A DNA stretch of 64,000 bases, taken from positions 124,001-188,000 of the forward strand of contig NC_047064.1 in the NCBI RefSeq assembly GCF_902459465.1. The letters run 5' to 3'. Position 1 is the first letter of the stretch. Each line of letters opens with the position of its first letter. The notes below the pieces were generated by a model. It had not been told where the DNA came from, made no database searches, and saw only the letters and a program-made list of their open reading frames with translations. Source of the stretch: Asterias rubens (Eukaryota > Echinodermata > Asteroidea > Forcipulatida > Asteriidae). This document shows positions 35,272-64,000 of the stretch, in pieces. The translations under genes and the position numbers were made by a program.

Positions 35272-37009
35272 CTGATTTCTCACTTGCAGTAAGCAGAACC
35301 ATGAAACCATTTCAAATTGTCTCCATTTCTCGTTAATGTCCCTTTGTTAGTGTCTTATTCTGTGGTTGATTAAACTAAGTAATACAAACTTGAAACAGCT
35401 TGTATCTTAATCTTTTTCTTTGTAAATAAAAATAGTAAGTGTAAAGTAGCAAGAAATCAAATATTGTGCTTTGAATTATTTTCAATTTGTTGTAAAAACT
35501 ATAGCAGCTGTACCTAAGTTAATATTTAGAGATTTTTTTATAAGAAAAACAATTTTTTCTTCATTGAAATTATTTAATACATAAATGAATATCCCGCAGT
35601 AAGTATCAATAATAAATGCACATTGTACACAGATATGTTAGGGTTCATTTGGGTAAACACAATTTTCTGGATATAATTTTTATTGATAGCCTTGTTTGAG
35701 TTTGGTAGGAAGTTTTTCTCTTGGGTTTTATGATGAAAAGCACAAAGTTATGGAGTTAAAATAGTGTCATCTTTTGTTTGTCATGAGTAATGCTGAAAAG
35801 GCTGAGACTTCTTTTGCGCATAGTAAAATTCCTTCATTTGACCTCAGCAATGGTATATACCTATTGGTTTTTGAACACGCTTATCATCAAAGTCTCTGAA
35901 CATTTCAGTAAAACTAGTAATTTTTATAGTTGTACACAAACAACATCTATACCAATACATTAAAAGTTTCCTTTGGTGATACAGAATCTGTGATAAAAGG
36001 ATAGGGATTCAAATATGAAAATGGGCTTCATTTAATTGTGTATTAAATTGTAATGCATGAAATAAAATAACAGCATGTTAATGTATTCAATTCCTCTCAA
36101 TCCAATCTTGATGTAAAATAATCTTATTGCAGGATGAAGTAATATTTTATGAATCAGATTGTTTTGGTATGTTTTGTTGATTAAAGTTTGGAGTAATTTA
36201 CCTATAAGATACAAGTTTGTGTGAAATGTGTACATATTTCATTCCTGTCCATCCCAGAATTTAACTGGGTATACCTAGACACTCCAACAAATGTATGCTC
36301 CTATTCCCAACCCCAACCCTAACCCTGGTGTGTAGTTCATGAGGGGTTATCTGAACTTTGTTGGAACACTGTGTTGCTGGGTGATGGAACATAGAAGTGT
36401 GGAATTTATAGGGTGTGAACAGTTTTAGGGGTATATTGGAACAGCTTTTTAAACCATTTCAAACAATAGTCAACTTATCACTCATGAAAATAGCAGTTCG
36501 ACCCCAACATCATCCAAGTGCAGTACAACCAAACTTAAATTTAAATGTTGCAGCACTTGTTGATTTGTGGTTTTGTAGTATGCTCTTTGCAATTGCTATG
36601 GTTTTATAACACTGTAAACTTTAATTTTCAAAAAAAAGAACAAATAAGTGGTGGCCAAACAAAGCTTATCATTGAACCAAGATTGCAACCAGCATATAAA
36701 TACAATTTTTTGCTTTTAAGATGTAATAATTATTGTTTATCAATGACCGCTCGAGGGCGCCCTTCAACAACATGACCCAGAGCCGTATATCCATGACCTT
36801 TGCTTGCACAATATGCAGCACATGCATTGTACAGTTTCCTCAAGGACAGATACAAAAGAGGCGGTGGTACTTCAGCACACATACACAGATGCATTATCAT
36901 AATGACATAACAATTTTAATCACACAGCACATTCTACTTGGAACCACTGAGTGTAAATTTTTTCACGGTTGCTCATTGAAGTTAAAACCCCGAAGCTAAC
37001 AGCACCAGC

Positions 37010-57006
<19,997 letters not shown>

Positions 57007-57181
57007 ATCTAACTTTGATGTATTTTATAAATGCACTTACATCTTATTGCTTCCAAGTTGTTATAATTCCAGCGGCCACTCGTTACAGTCAAGATTTTCT
57101 ATAGCTTCCCATTTCCAACAAGTGACCTCATTCAAATCTAGCCATCATTATACATAGGTCATGGGAGCAATATCTTTAGGT

Positions 57182-57252
57182 GAGGTTTGTGGTAGCACCA
57201 TGTGTGAATTTCCTTCAAGTAGTGTTGGTTCTGAAAGGAACCGGTGGTTGAC
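57182..57252 (-). repeat. GGTTTGCGGTAACACC repeat, copy 3, in FECH 3' region
   Basis: GGTTTGTGGTAGCACCATGTG followed by a hairpin at 57227-57242. On the minus strand it reads GGTTCCTTTCAGAACC, one base off a full 6 bp stem. Confidence 0.65.
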
Positions 57253-57627
57253 AACTCTTAAAGTATAGCTCGTTAGAATTTTTGTGTTTATGATTTGAAA
57301 TTTTGATTCTATTATCGCAAGGCGGTATTAGGATTTCTTTTTAAAGATGTTGTGGGGTTAGTAATTGGTGGGGAAAAGGTTGTTTGTAGGACTAGTTTAG
57401 AAATGGACATTGGTGTTTGGTGGTCTTGGTTTTTCTTATTGAATGGATCCTACCATCTTATTTAAAAACATTAAGCATGAATGTTAGCACCATTGGCAAA
57501 ACACTGAGATAAAAACTAAACATTACCGGTAGTCCTCTTCTTCTGCTAATGTGTGTTTGAAAGAGCTAGGTCAGTATTTGTATTTAATCTCTTTGAAACT
57601 ACCTCCAACAAGGGATATAAGTCCTTA

Positions 57628-57764
57628 GGTGGATTTTACAAAGAGTTAAGGCTAGTCTTATCTCAAGTTAGGTCAAGTTACTCGTCTTAACGTAGGACTA
57701 GCCATTAGTTTTTAACATCTCTTAGGACTTGTTCTAAGTGCTTTGTGAAATCGACCCCTGGGAT
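57628..57764. mobile_element. Family D MITE
   Basis: Short inverted ends (GGTGGATTTTACAAAG and CTTTGTGAAATCGACCCC). The interior is made of GACTAGTCTTATCTCAAG-like repeats in both orientations. Other copies at 61101 and 41545. Confidence 0.65.
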
Positions 57765-58358
57765 CGGGTTACAACAGTTGTGAACTATATGGTATATGTC
57801 TCTAAACAGTCTGAACATTTATTATGGTTAGATTTGTTATTTAGATATTTATTTATTTTGTTCCGCATATAAGTTACTAGTATGATGTACACCTGTAGTG
57901 GCTGAGCTTTGTTTCGTGGCACCTCTACTCACTGAGGTTGTTAATGGGACACCCTCAGCGCCGTTCATACTGACTGTGAATGGGAAGCGAATTTTGACAT
58001 CACAGCCCTTTTTTCCCTGAGAATGTTTTGCAAGGGTTGGGCACGTTTCGACTGTTGAATCAAACAGTAAAAACTTGTATCAGAAAGTATGAACCGGGCT
58101 TATTCCAAAACTTGAACTGGGTCATTTTTAATACCGACAGCCTTTTTCTTTATTTACTTCTAGTGGTTGCACAGTATAAGTTTACAAACGCACAAACTCA
58201 TTCAATGAGAAACGTAATACTAGTTATACGAATTATAACATTTATTTTTAAGTAGGATTTGAAACTTTGCATGGTGGAATTTATTCTTGTTATAGCGTTA
58301 TACAGAAAATCTCAAAACGCTATCGAAAAAGGATTTTTTCTGAACAGTCACCCATCAT

Positions 58359-58387
58359 GGAGCAATAAACTTTATTTTATTGCTCCA
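58359..58387. repeat. Hairpin enclosing AATAAA
   Basis: TGGAGCAATAAA and TTTATTGCTCCA form a perfect stem around a short loop. The polyadenylation-like AATAAA at 58364-58369 lies in the stem. Confidence 0.7.
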
Positions 58388-58812
58388 TGCACCCATGCAC
58401 ATTATGTTCACCACCCCAGTATTTGAATCGTCCTAAATGAACCCTAGCCCTCTGGGGTATCGAGTAGGGTTGTCAGCCCCAAAAAATCTTTGGGCGGATC
58501 ATTTTGTCGGGTCATAGAGCAATACTCGTTGTAATAGCTATGTAATAGTGGAAACGCAATGATGAGCTGAATAAAGTTGTTTCTATGTCACACGAATAGC
58601 GTCCCATTGCCTGTTTAAACCTATAGCGTCACGTTGTGCAATGTGTATTGTCACTCGGTTGTGAAGGAAACAATTAATCAACAAGCAGGTTCACAGTACA
58701 GTGTAGGTCAAACCCTGCTTCATAATTTGCCTCCCTCTCTCGTCTTGATTGTGGGAATTATTTCTATGCCAAAATAAAATCAGACGGCATGTAATCTTTC
58801 CGATTAAACCAA

Positions 58813-59151
58813 CTATCTGATAATTGTATGGTATAAAACTACAATTGTCCATCTTGAAACCACACGCGGCTTTAGCTTTAGATGTTGTTTATGCAAAACT
58901 ATGTTGAGGCTTGATGATCCAGACTGCATACTACTGCACAAATTGTGTTTTATAAACAACAGACAGAAGAGTCCAATAATTATGTGAAACAAAGTATTAG
59001 TACAAAGTTCCGATGCCATTGATAACGTTATTTCAACATTCACTGATCGTCCCCAATCATACAGAACCAAACCAAAAAAGCGCTTAAATAAGATTTGAAA
59101 GCCCAAGAGCACGATAAATCCGTCCAAAAGCGATAAAGCACTACCAGTCAT
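58813..59151 (-). CDS. Possible membrane-protein exon, unrecognised
   Basis: A 112-codon minus-strand frame beginning MTGSALSLLDGFIVLLGF. It has two hydrophobic stretches (about residues 8-30 and 53-68) long enough to span a membrane, separated by DWGRSVNVE. It ends in a stop, and a splice site after KHNLC would cut off the less convincing tail. No family is recognised and no partner exon was found. It could be chance. Confidence 0.2.
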   Translation of the reverse strand: MTGSALSLLDGFIVLLGFQILFKRFFGLVLYDWGRSVNVEITLSMASELCTNTLFHIIIGLFCLLFIKHNLCSSMQSGSSSLNIVLHKQHLKLKPRVVSRWTIVVLYHTIIR

Positions 59152-59753
59152 TCTGCGTTAGTCGCCCACCCCATCCCATCTTCCCGACGGTTTTCTTTGA
59201 CCGGGAGGGTGTCGACGAATCTCGGAAACACCTTGGGGCAAAATTGCAACTTTGTCAATTTTGTACCCCGGAGCAATGTTTTCCCTGTTGTTGGTCAGTG
59301 ACTAGTCACATTGGTTATCAATAAAAGTAGTACATCGACAAGTAAGTCCATGTGTTCTATTATTGAGAAGGTTAACGGTTCCTTGAACTAGGAATGCTAT
59401 TGTTTACTTTGGCTGCTTTTAAATAGACAAAAAAGTCCACCCCCAATAATACAACATCGATTGATAGAATGTTACAAAAGTTCAGATCGAATTTACACAA
59501 GAACGGTAAACCACGAACCAATCAACAAGTGGTATGATAATCTATCACTGCCTTGTTCAGACATCTACGGTATTTGCAACTGATTGGTTCATACAGTAAT
59601 AAAGAATTTAAACCTCCATTGACGACAGCTCAGTTTTGCCAGCGGTGGCCTGTTCAGCTCGTAGCTATTAAGTACTCTTTGGGCATAACAGTCGCTTTGG
59701 GCATAACAGTCGCAAACACCGAGTAGCAGTGTACTTTTTGATAACCAATCAAC

Positions 59754-61356
59754 ATGACTATAGAGTATGATAATATTCTGGCCAAAGTTGGTCCTTTTGG
59801 GAAGTACCAGAAGATTATTTGTTTAACACTTTGGTTTGTGGCAATCCCATCTGCATGGCATGCTATCGGACAAGTGTTTTTGGCGGCAAAAACAGACCAC
59901 TGGTGTGCAGTGCCGGAATACCTATCACTCAACTGTTCTTTCCAACAAGAAGCGGAAGAGTGTTTGGATGAGCAGAAATTCATTACCATACCTTCTACTG
60001 TCAACAAAGAAGGAAATGTCATATACTCGAAATGTGAGCGTTATGAGTTTGTACTGGATGTCAACGCAACGTCTGGACACCATGGGACACCAATAGGGAC
60101 AATTAACTGCGACATTGGATGGGAATACGATCGAACTCAGTATAAGACGACAATCATTCAGGAGGTCAGTTAGTAACATTAATGTATTCAAAACTAATTC
60201 AAATCATGCCGTTATTTAGGCATATAAACATGATTATTCGCATTGTGTATTAATCGGGGGATGGTGTTGATTTGTTTGGATTTGCAATAAAAACAGTTAA
60301 ATATAAACCTCAGGCTAAACTAAGACAAAGCATTGTGTAAGGTTCAGCACACTAACACTTTAACTATTTATTTTAGCCTATATCTTACAGATATCTTGAA
60401 GAAAAAAAACACTAATTGTATTAACAAATCTATCTCGCTGTGTTTGTTCCATAGTTTGACTTGGTTTGCTCCCGTGGGGACCTCCCTGGTATTGCGCAAT
60501 CTGTCTACTTTGCTGGTGTCCTGTTTGGTTCTTTACTATGGGGTGCTATTTCAGACTGGTGAGTGGGGCTAGCATGCTGATCATTATTGGTGTGTCAAAC
60601 AGTGGTATTATTATAACCGGTTTATCCATTGTTGATAACTCTTTAAAAATAAAAAACTATTATTCCGAACACAAATGCAAATTATTTGTTACATTTAAAG
60701 GCATACTTTTGGTGATTACTCAAAATAATTATTATCATGATATTGATAGTAATGGGGAGAGGTTAATAGTATAAAACATTGTGAGAAACGGATCCCTCTG
60801 ATGTAGTTTTCGAGAAAGAAGTAATTTTCAACGAATTTGATTTCGAGACCTCAGATTAATAATTTGAGGTCTCGAAATCAAGCATCTGAAAGCACTCACA
60901 CACTTCGTGTGACATGGGTGTTTTTTCTTTCAGTATTATCTCGCAACTTCGACGACCGATTGAGCTCCAATTTTCACAGGCTTGTTATCTTATTATGGTG
61001 TTCCATATCTTATGCATATGTTGAGATACACAACTGTGAAGACTAGTCTTTGACAATTACCAATAGTGTCCAGTGTCTTTAATGGAAATCTGTGAACATT
61101 GTGTTAGGACTCGTCTTATCTCGAATTAGGACGAGTAACTCGTCCTAACTTAGGATTAATCTTAAGGTCTGCATGCTACAGTGCAGGGTTGGGACTCGTC
61201 CTAAGTCCTAAGATTAATCTTAAGTTTTGTGAAATCGACACATGGGAGGTTATACCGTTTTTGTACTCTTGTGGGACTTTTGCTTAAAAATAAGTCTTCC
61301 CTTATCATCCTTTGTTTCAATTATTGGGCTGCTATTGGGTTGGCTTGTTTGTTTGT

Positions 61357-61401
<45 letters not shown>

Positions 61402-63834
61402 CGCTCGTTCGTTCGTTCGTCCGTCCGTCCGTCCGTCCGTCCGTTCGTCCGTCCGTCCGTCCGTCCGTCCGTCCGTCCGTCCGTCCGTCCGTCCGTCCGT
61501 CCGTCCGTCCGTCCGTCCGTCCGTCCGAACGGCCGTCCGTCCGTTCGTTCGTTCGTTCGTTCGTTCGTTCGTTTGTGTTTATTGATATGTATTTTTTTTT
61601 TTGGGGGGGGGGGGGGGCTATTTATATTCCAGGATTGGAAGGCGAACTGCATTTTTCCTGACTCTTGTAATGTCATGCACAGCTACCGTTGCAACGAGTT
61701 TTGTGTCCAGCTTCACTTCGTATACCATTCTTCGCTTTATCATTGCCTCAGATGGAAGTTACCTTATCGCATTTGTTTTAGGTAAATAGTTTGACACTCT
61801 TGACTCGTTTCAATGCAGTTATCATAATAATTTCCATTTTGTATAATTACAAACCAAGTAATATGTAAACACAAGGTCTATTGGTGCCACTAAGTTAAGT
61901 TTTTCTGTTTGAACGCAACATGTTGAGTCCCGACTCTGCAACTTCATAGGACAATATCCTTTATGTCTGCCAATTCCTACTAGAAAACCCAGGTTTTTTT
62001 CACGGCATTATGTCGCCGTATACTTTGCATCATATCGCCATCGTTTATATTAAAACTATTGCTTGATATAGCTGTACACTCTTGAGTTATATCGCAATTT
62101 AAATAACGCAACATTATTGTTTGCGATTATTATCATAAATAAGGTGAACGCCGTAAAAAAAACTTGAGTTCTATAGGAATTTGAGAGGAATAAAAACTAA
62201 TTATTATACATTAACATGACAAGGTGAATCACTTATAATCTGTATCAAAATAGTGTTGAACCTCGCTAATGTTTTATTTTGTCTGAATCAAACTGATTAA
62301 TCACTTTCTTTGTACTTTTTTTGTCGGGACTCCATAGTGACGGAACTTGTTGGACCCAAGAGTCGTACCATGGTGGGAACCTTGGTAGCTGTTTTTTTCT
62401 CTATAGGTTATGCCCTACTATCATTAATAGCATATTCAATAAGAGAATGGCGTCATCTGCAAATGGCTATATCGTTTCCACGGTTCATTTTTTTCCTGTT
62501 GTTCCTGTAAGTTATTAATCTTGTTATCACTCAGTTATTTGCTAACAGTAAAAACAAACATGATGTCAAGTGCGACCCGACCCACTCTCTCTTACGATTA
62601 GAAAATAGTTTCCCCTTATGAACACAATGTTGCTTTCTACTAGTCCATCTCGACCGTATTAAAGAAAGCCGCCACTGTCATTTTGAGAAGAGATATTTGT
62701 TTAGGCCTACACATTTTTTTATTAATATGGTTCTAACACCATTGTATCAGTTCAATTGTTCATACAGTAGTTTCGGCTTTCATTTAATTTATTCGGTAAC
62801 AGGCAGCTAGTTGATGACTACCATTTCTCACCAATTTACCCTGTTTCATAAATTGACTTAAACCTTCAACCAGATTTCTGCCAGAGTCACCTCGTTGGCT
62901 GATCAGTAAAAATAAATTACCTCAAGCAGAGAAGATCACTCATAAGATTGCCAAATACAACGGTGTAAAGGTTCCTGATAAACTGATTGTCAACCAAGAC
63001 ACTCCTCAAGAAGAGGTACACTATAATAAACTCTATTAAAGGCAGTGGACATATTGGTAATTGTCAAAGACTAGCCTTCATAGTTGGTGTATCTCAACAT
63101 ATGCATAAAACAAAAAACCTGTCAAAATTTGAGCTCAATCGGTCATCGAACTTGCGAGATAATAATAACAGAAAAAACACCCTTGTCACACGAAAATGTG
63201 TGCGTTTAGATGGTTGATTTCGAGACCTCAAGTTCTAAATCTGAGGTCTCGAAATCAAATTTGTGGAAAACTATATAGCACTTCAGAGGGAGCGGTTTCG
63301 CACAATGTTTTATACCATCAACCTCTCCCCATTACTCGTCACCAAGAAAGGTTTTATGCTAATAATTATTTTGAGTAAATACCAATAGTGTCCACTGCCT
63401 TTAATCTGGAAAGATGAAAAACTTCTTAGTTTATAAGTTTTCTTATAATTATGTAAAGTTTCCCCTATATGAATTTTCATAATCTTTCAGCATTGAGGAT
63501 TGGGACATGTACGAATTCCAACAGGTGACTACAATTCACAACATCAGATTTGGTCTATGTGTTAACTTCAAACATTTAAACATTTTCAATATAAAGATAT
63601 CTTTGTTATTATTAATAACAAATGGAAATTCTGTCAACAATTTCAAATTGCGTACTGGCCCTGGACTTTCCTGGCCTAGATACTGACCTCTACCCGCACG
63701 TGTGTAATCATAAACTAAAACCAAAACACATTTATTCGACAGGTTACACACAGTTTCTTTCGTCAAGTGACCCAACTTGACCTCTTTAGAACCCCAAACA
63801 TGCGGAAGAAAACTATGAACATCTTCTATAACTG
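59754..63834 (+). CDS. SLC22-family organic ion transporter, 5' part
   Basis: Exons in view: 59754-60164, 60455-60558, 61633-61781, 62338-62506, 62874-63015 and 63743-63834; the gene continues past the window. The joined 355-plus codons are about two-thirds of a typical SLC22 protein of roughly 550 residues, a 12-helix plasma-membrane carrier of the major facilitator superfamily. Diagnostic features are VGPFGKYQ at the N-terminus, TM1, a large extracellular loop with DHWCAVPE and several cysteines, [18 protein letters not shown], the MFS loop 2-3 motif [22 protein letters not shown] and [11 protein letters not shown]. The sequence fits the organic cation/carnitine branch best, but the substrate cannot be assigned. 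Exon 6 ([20 protein letters not shown]) is in phase and matches the DLFRTP motif after TM6; its exact 5' edge is the least certain join. Exon 3's acceptor lies just after a poly-G tract. Confidence 0.93.
60695..61082. mobile_element. Family A TTAA-flanked MITE in SLC22 intron 2
   Basis: Bounded by TTAA at both ends (TTAAAGGCATACTTTTGG and CAGTGTCTTTAA). Internal hairpin TTTCGAGACCTCAGA pairs with TGAGGTCTCGAAA. Orientation is opposite to the copy at 63036. Confidence 0.88.
61101..61245. mobile_element. Family D MITE in SLC22 intron 2
   Basis: Built from GACTCGTCTTATCTCG and GACGAGTAACTCGTCC repeats in both orientations, ending TTTGTGAAATCGACACATGGG-like (about 61225-61245). Related to 57628. 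Confidence 0.7.
61343..61576 (+). repeat. Compound tetranucleotide microsatellite
   Basis: Homogeneous blocks succeed each other: GTTT, GCTT, a short GCTC, GTTC, a long CCGT run with one interruption near 61530, then CGTT again. Neighbouring blocks differ by one T/C change. Long arginine/proline/serine-like frames across it are artefacts. Confidence 0.97.
61592..61617 (+). repeat. T11-G15 tract before SLC22 exon 3
   Basis: Eleven T residues followed by fifteen G residues, ending 15 bp before the exon 3 acceptor (CTATTTATATTCCAG). Confidence 0.95.
63036..63404. mobile_element. Family A TTAA-flanked MITE in SLC22 intron 5
   Basis: Starts TTAAAGGCAGTGGACA and ends TGTCCACTGCCTTTAA, a perfect inverted terminal repeat bounded by TTAA. 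The internal TTTCGAGACCTCA and TGAGGTCTCGAAA arms form a hairpin. It begins 20 bp after the exon 5 donor. This is the best-preserved copy of the family in the window. Confidence 0.92.
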
Positions 63835-64000
63835 GTAAGCATCTTTTGGTTCTGGTAAGCACAAGCCGTTTTCGGACCCAAACTTTAGCCTTTGCAGCAG
63901 TGTCAGTATCTGACTCCATTTCGTCTGTCAATTTGAGAAGAAAACGGGCAATGCTGACTCAGAAGTAAGCTTAGTCTGTGGTGGGATTCGATATTCTGTC

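Larger units (their letters stand above)
32558..37009 (+). other. SECISBP2L 3' region and intergenic DNA before FECH
   Basis: No coding exon recognised. It holds an AAT microsatellite, a short TIR element, a family A MITE and AT-rich sequence. The last 250 bp, including the CpG-containing TCGAGGGCGCCC near 36752, presumably contain the FECH promoter; no TATA box is evident. Confidence 0.45.
57007..59753 (+). other. FECH 3' region and SLC22 upstream region
   Basis: Contains two AATAAA motifs that could end FECH transcripts (58364-58369 and 58570-58575), two dispersed repeats and one minus-strand open frame. Just upstream of the SLC22 start are an ATTGG motif near 59583 and an 18 bp direct repeat (CTTTGGGCATAACAGTCG, twice) near 59678-59713. 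Confidence 0.5.

Noticed and set aside
36309-36326. Interstitial telomere repeat (CCCTAA)
   Set aside because: Fewer than three units in a C-rich phrase; not enough to call.
61229-61785. Arg/Pro/Ser-rich and Thr/Asp/Gly-rich repeat frames
   Set aside because: Simple translations of a tetranucleotide microsatellite in intron 2 of the SLC22 gene.
63491-63523. Candidate SLC22 exon between a TTTCAG acceptor and a GTGACT donor
   Set aside because: In the required phase 0 it reads a TGA at the second codon; the exon at 63743 is in phase and carries the expected DLFRTP motif.

Overview
This is a gene-bearing stretch of an intron-rich animal genome. It has GT-AG introns, four protein genes all on the plus strand, and introns packed with short non-autonomous transposons. 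The mix of deuterostome-like proteins, many ACATGTACATGT runs and dense fold-back elements suggests an echinoderm, most likely a sea star. That placement rests on memory of similar repeats and has not been tested.

Layout. Positions 1-7000 are repeat-rich: a duplicated TATA/first-exon-like cassette, an 835 bp hAT-like element with a perfect 8 bp target duplication, two adjacent Mutator-like fold-back elements each with a perfect 9 bp target duplication, and an orphan exon that could encode a signal peptide. A single-exon C2H2 zinc-finger gene lies at 7042-8091. SECISBP2L, the SECIS-binding protein for selenoprotein synthesis, occupies 12121-32557 in 15 exons that join into an unbroken 1402-residue frame. 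FECH, mitochondrial ferrochelatase, occupies 37010-57006 in 11 exons (405 residues), with all four [2Fe-2S] cysteines and the catalytic His and Glu conserved. The 5' part of an SLC22-family organic ion transporter starts at 59754 and runs off the end; six exons are visible.

The four genes have no evident shared pathway. SECISBP2L serves UGA recoding, FECH ends heme synthesis, and the SLC22 protein is a plasma-membrane carrier.

The unusual part is FECH. Introns 4 and 8 hold three large minisatellites with units of 38, 78 and 69 bp. Two of these unit lengths are multiples of three, so they give very long open frames on both strands that are almost certainly not genes. The 38 and 78 bp units each carry a splice-acceptor-like sequence. 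The true acceptor of FECH exon 8 sits in a 76 bp unit present three times, so two decoy acceptors precede it and both lead to a stop codon.

Other notable signals are three families of TTAA-flanked MITEs, a repeat family carrying a histone-type 3' stem-loop on its minus strand, a nested MITE whose empty site is preserved next door, and a GAGGCGRAGCC hairpin tip shared by different fold-back elements.
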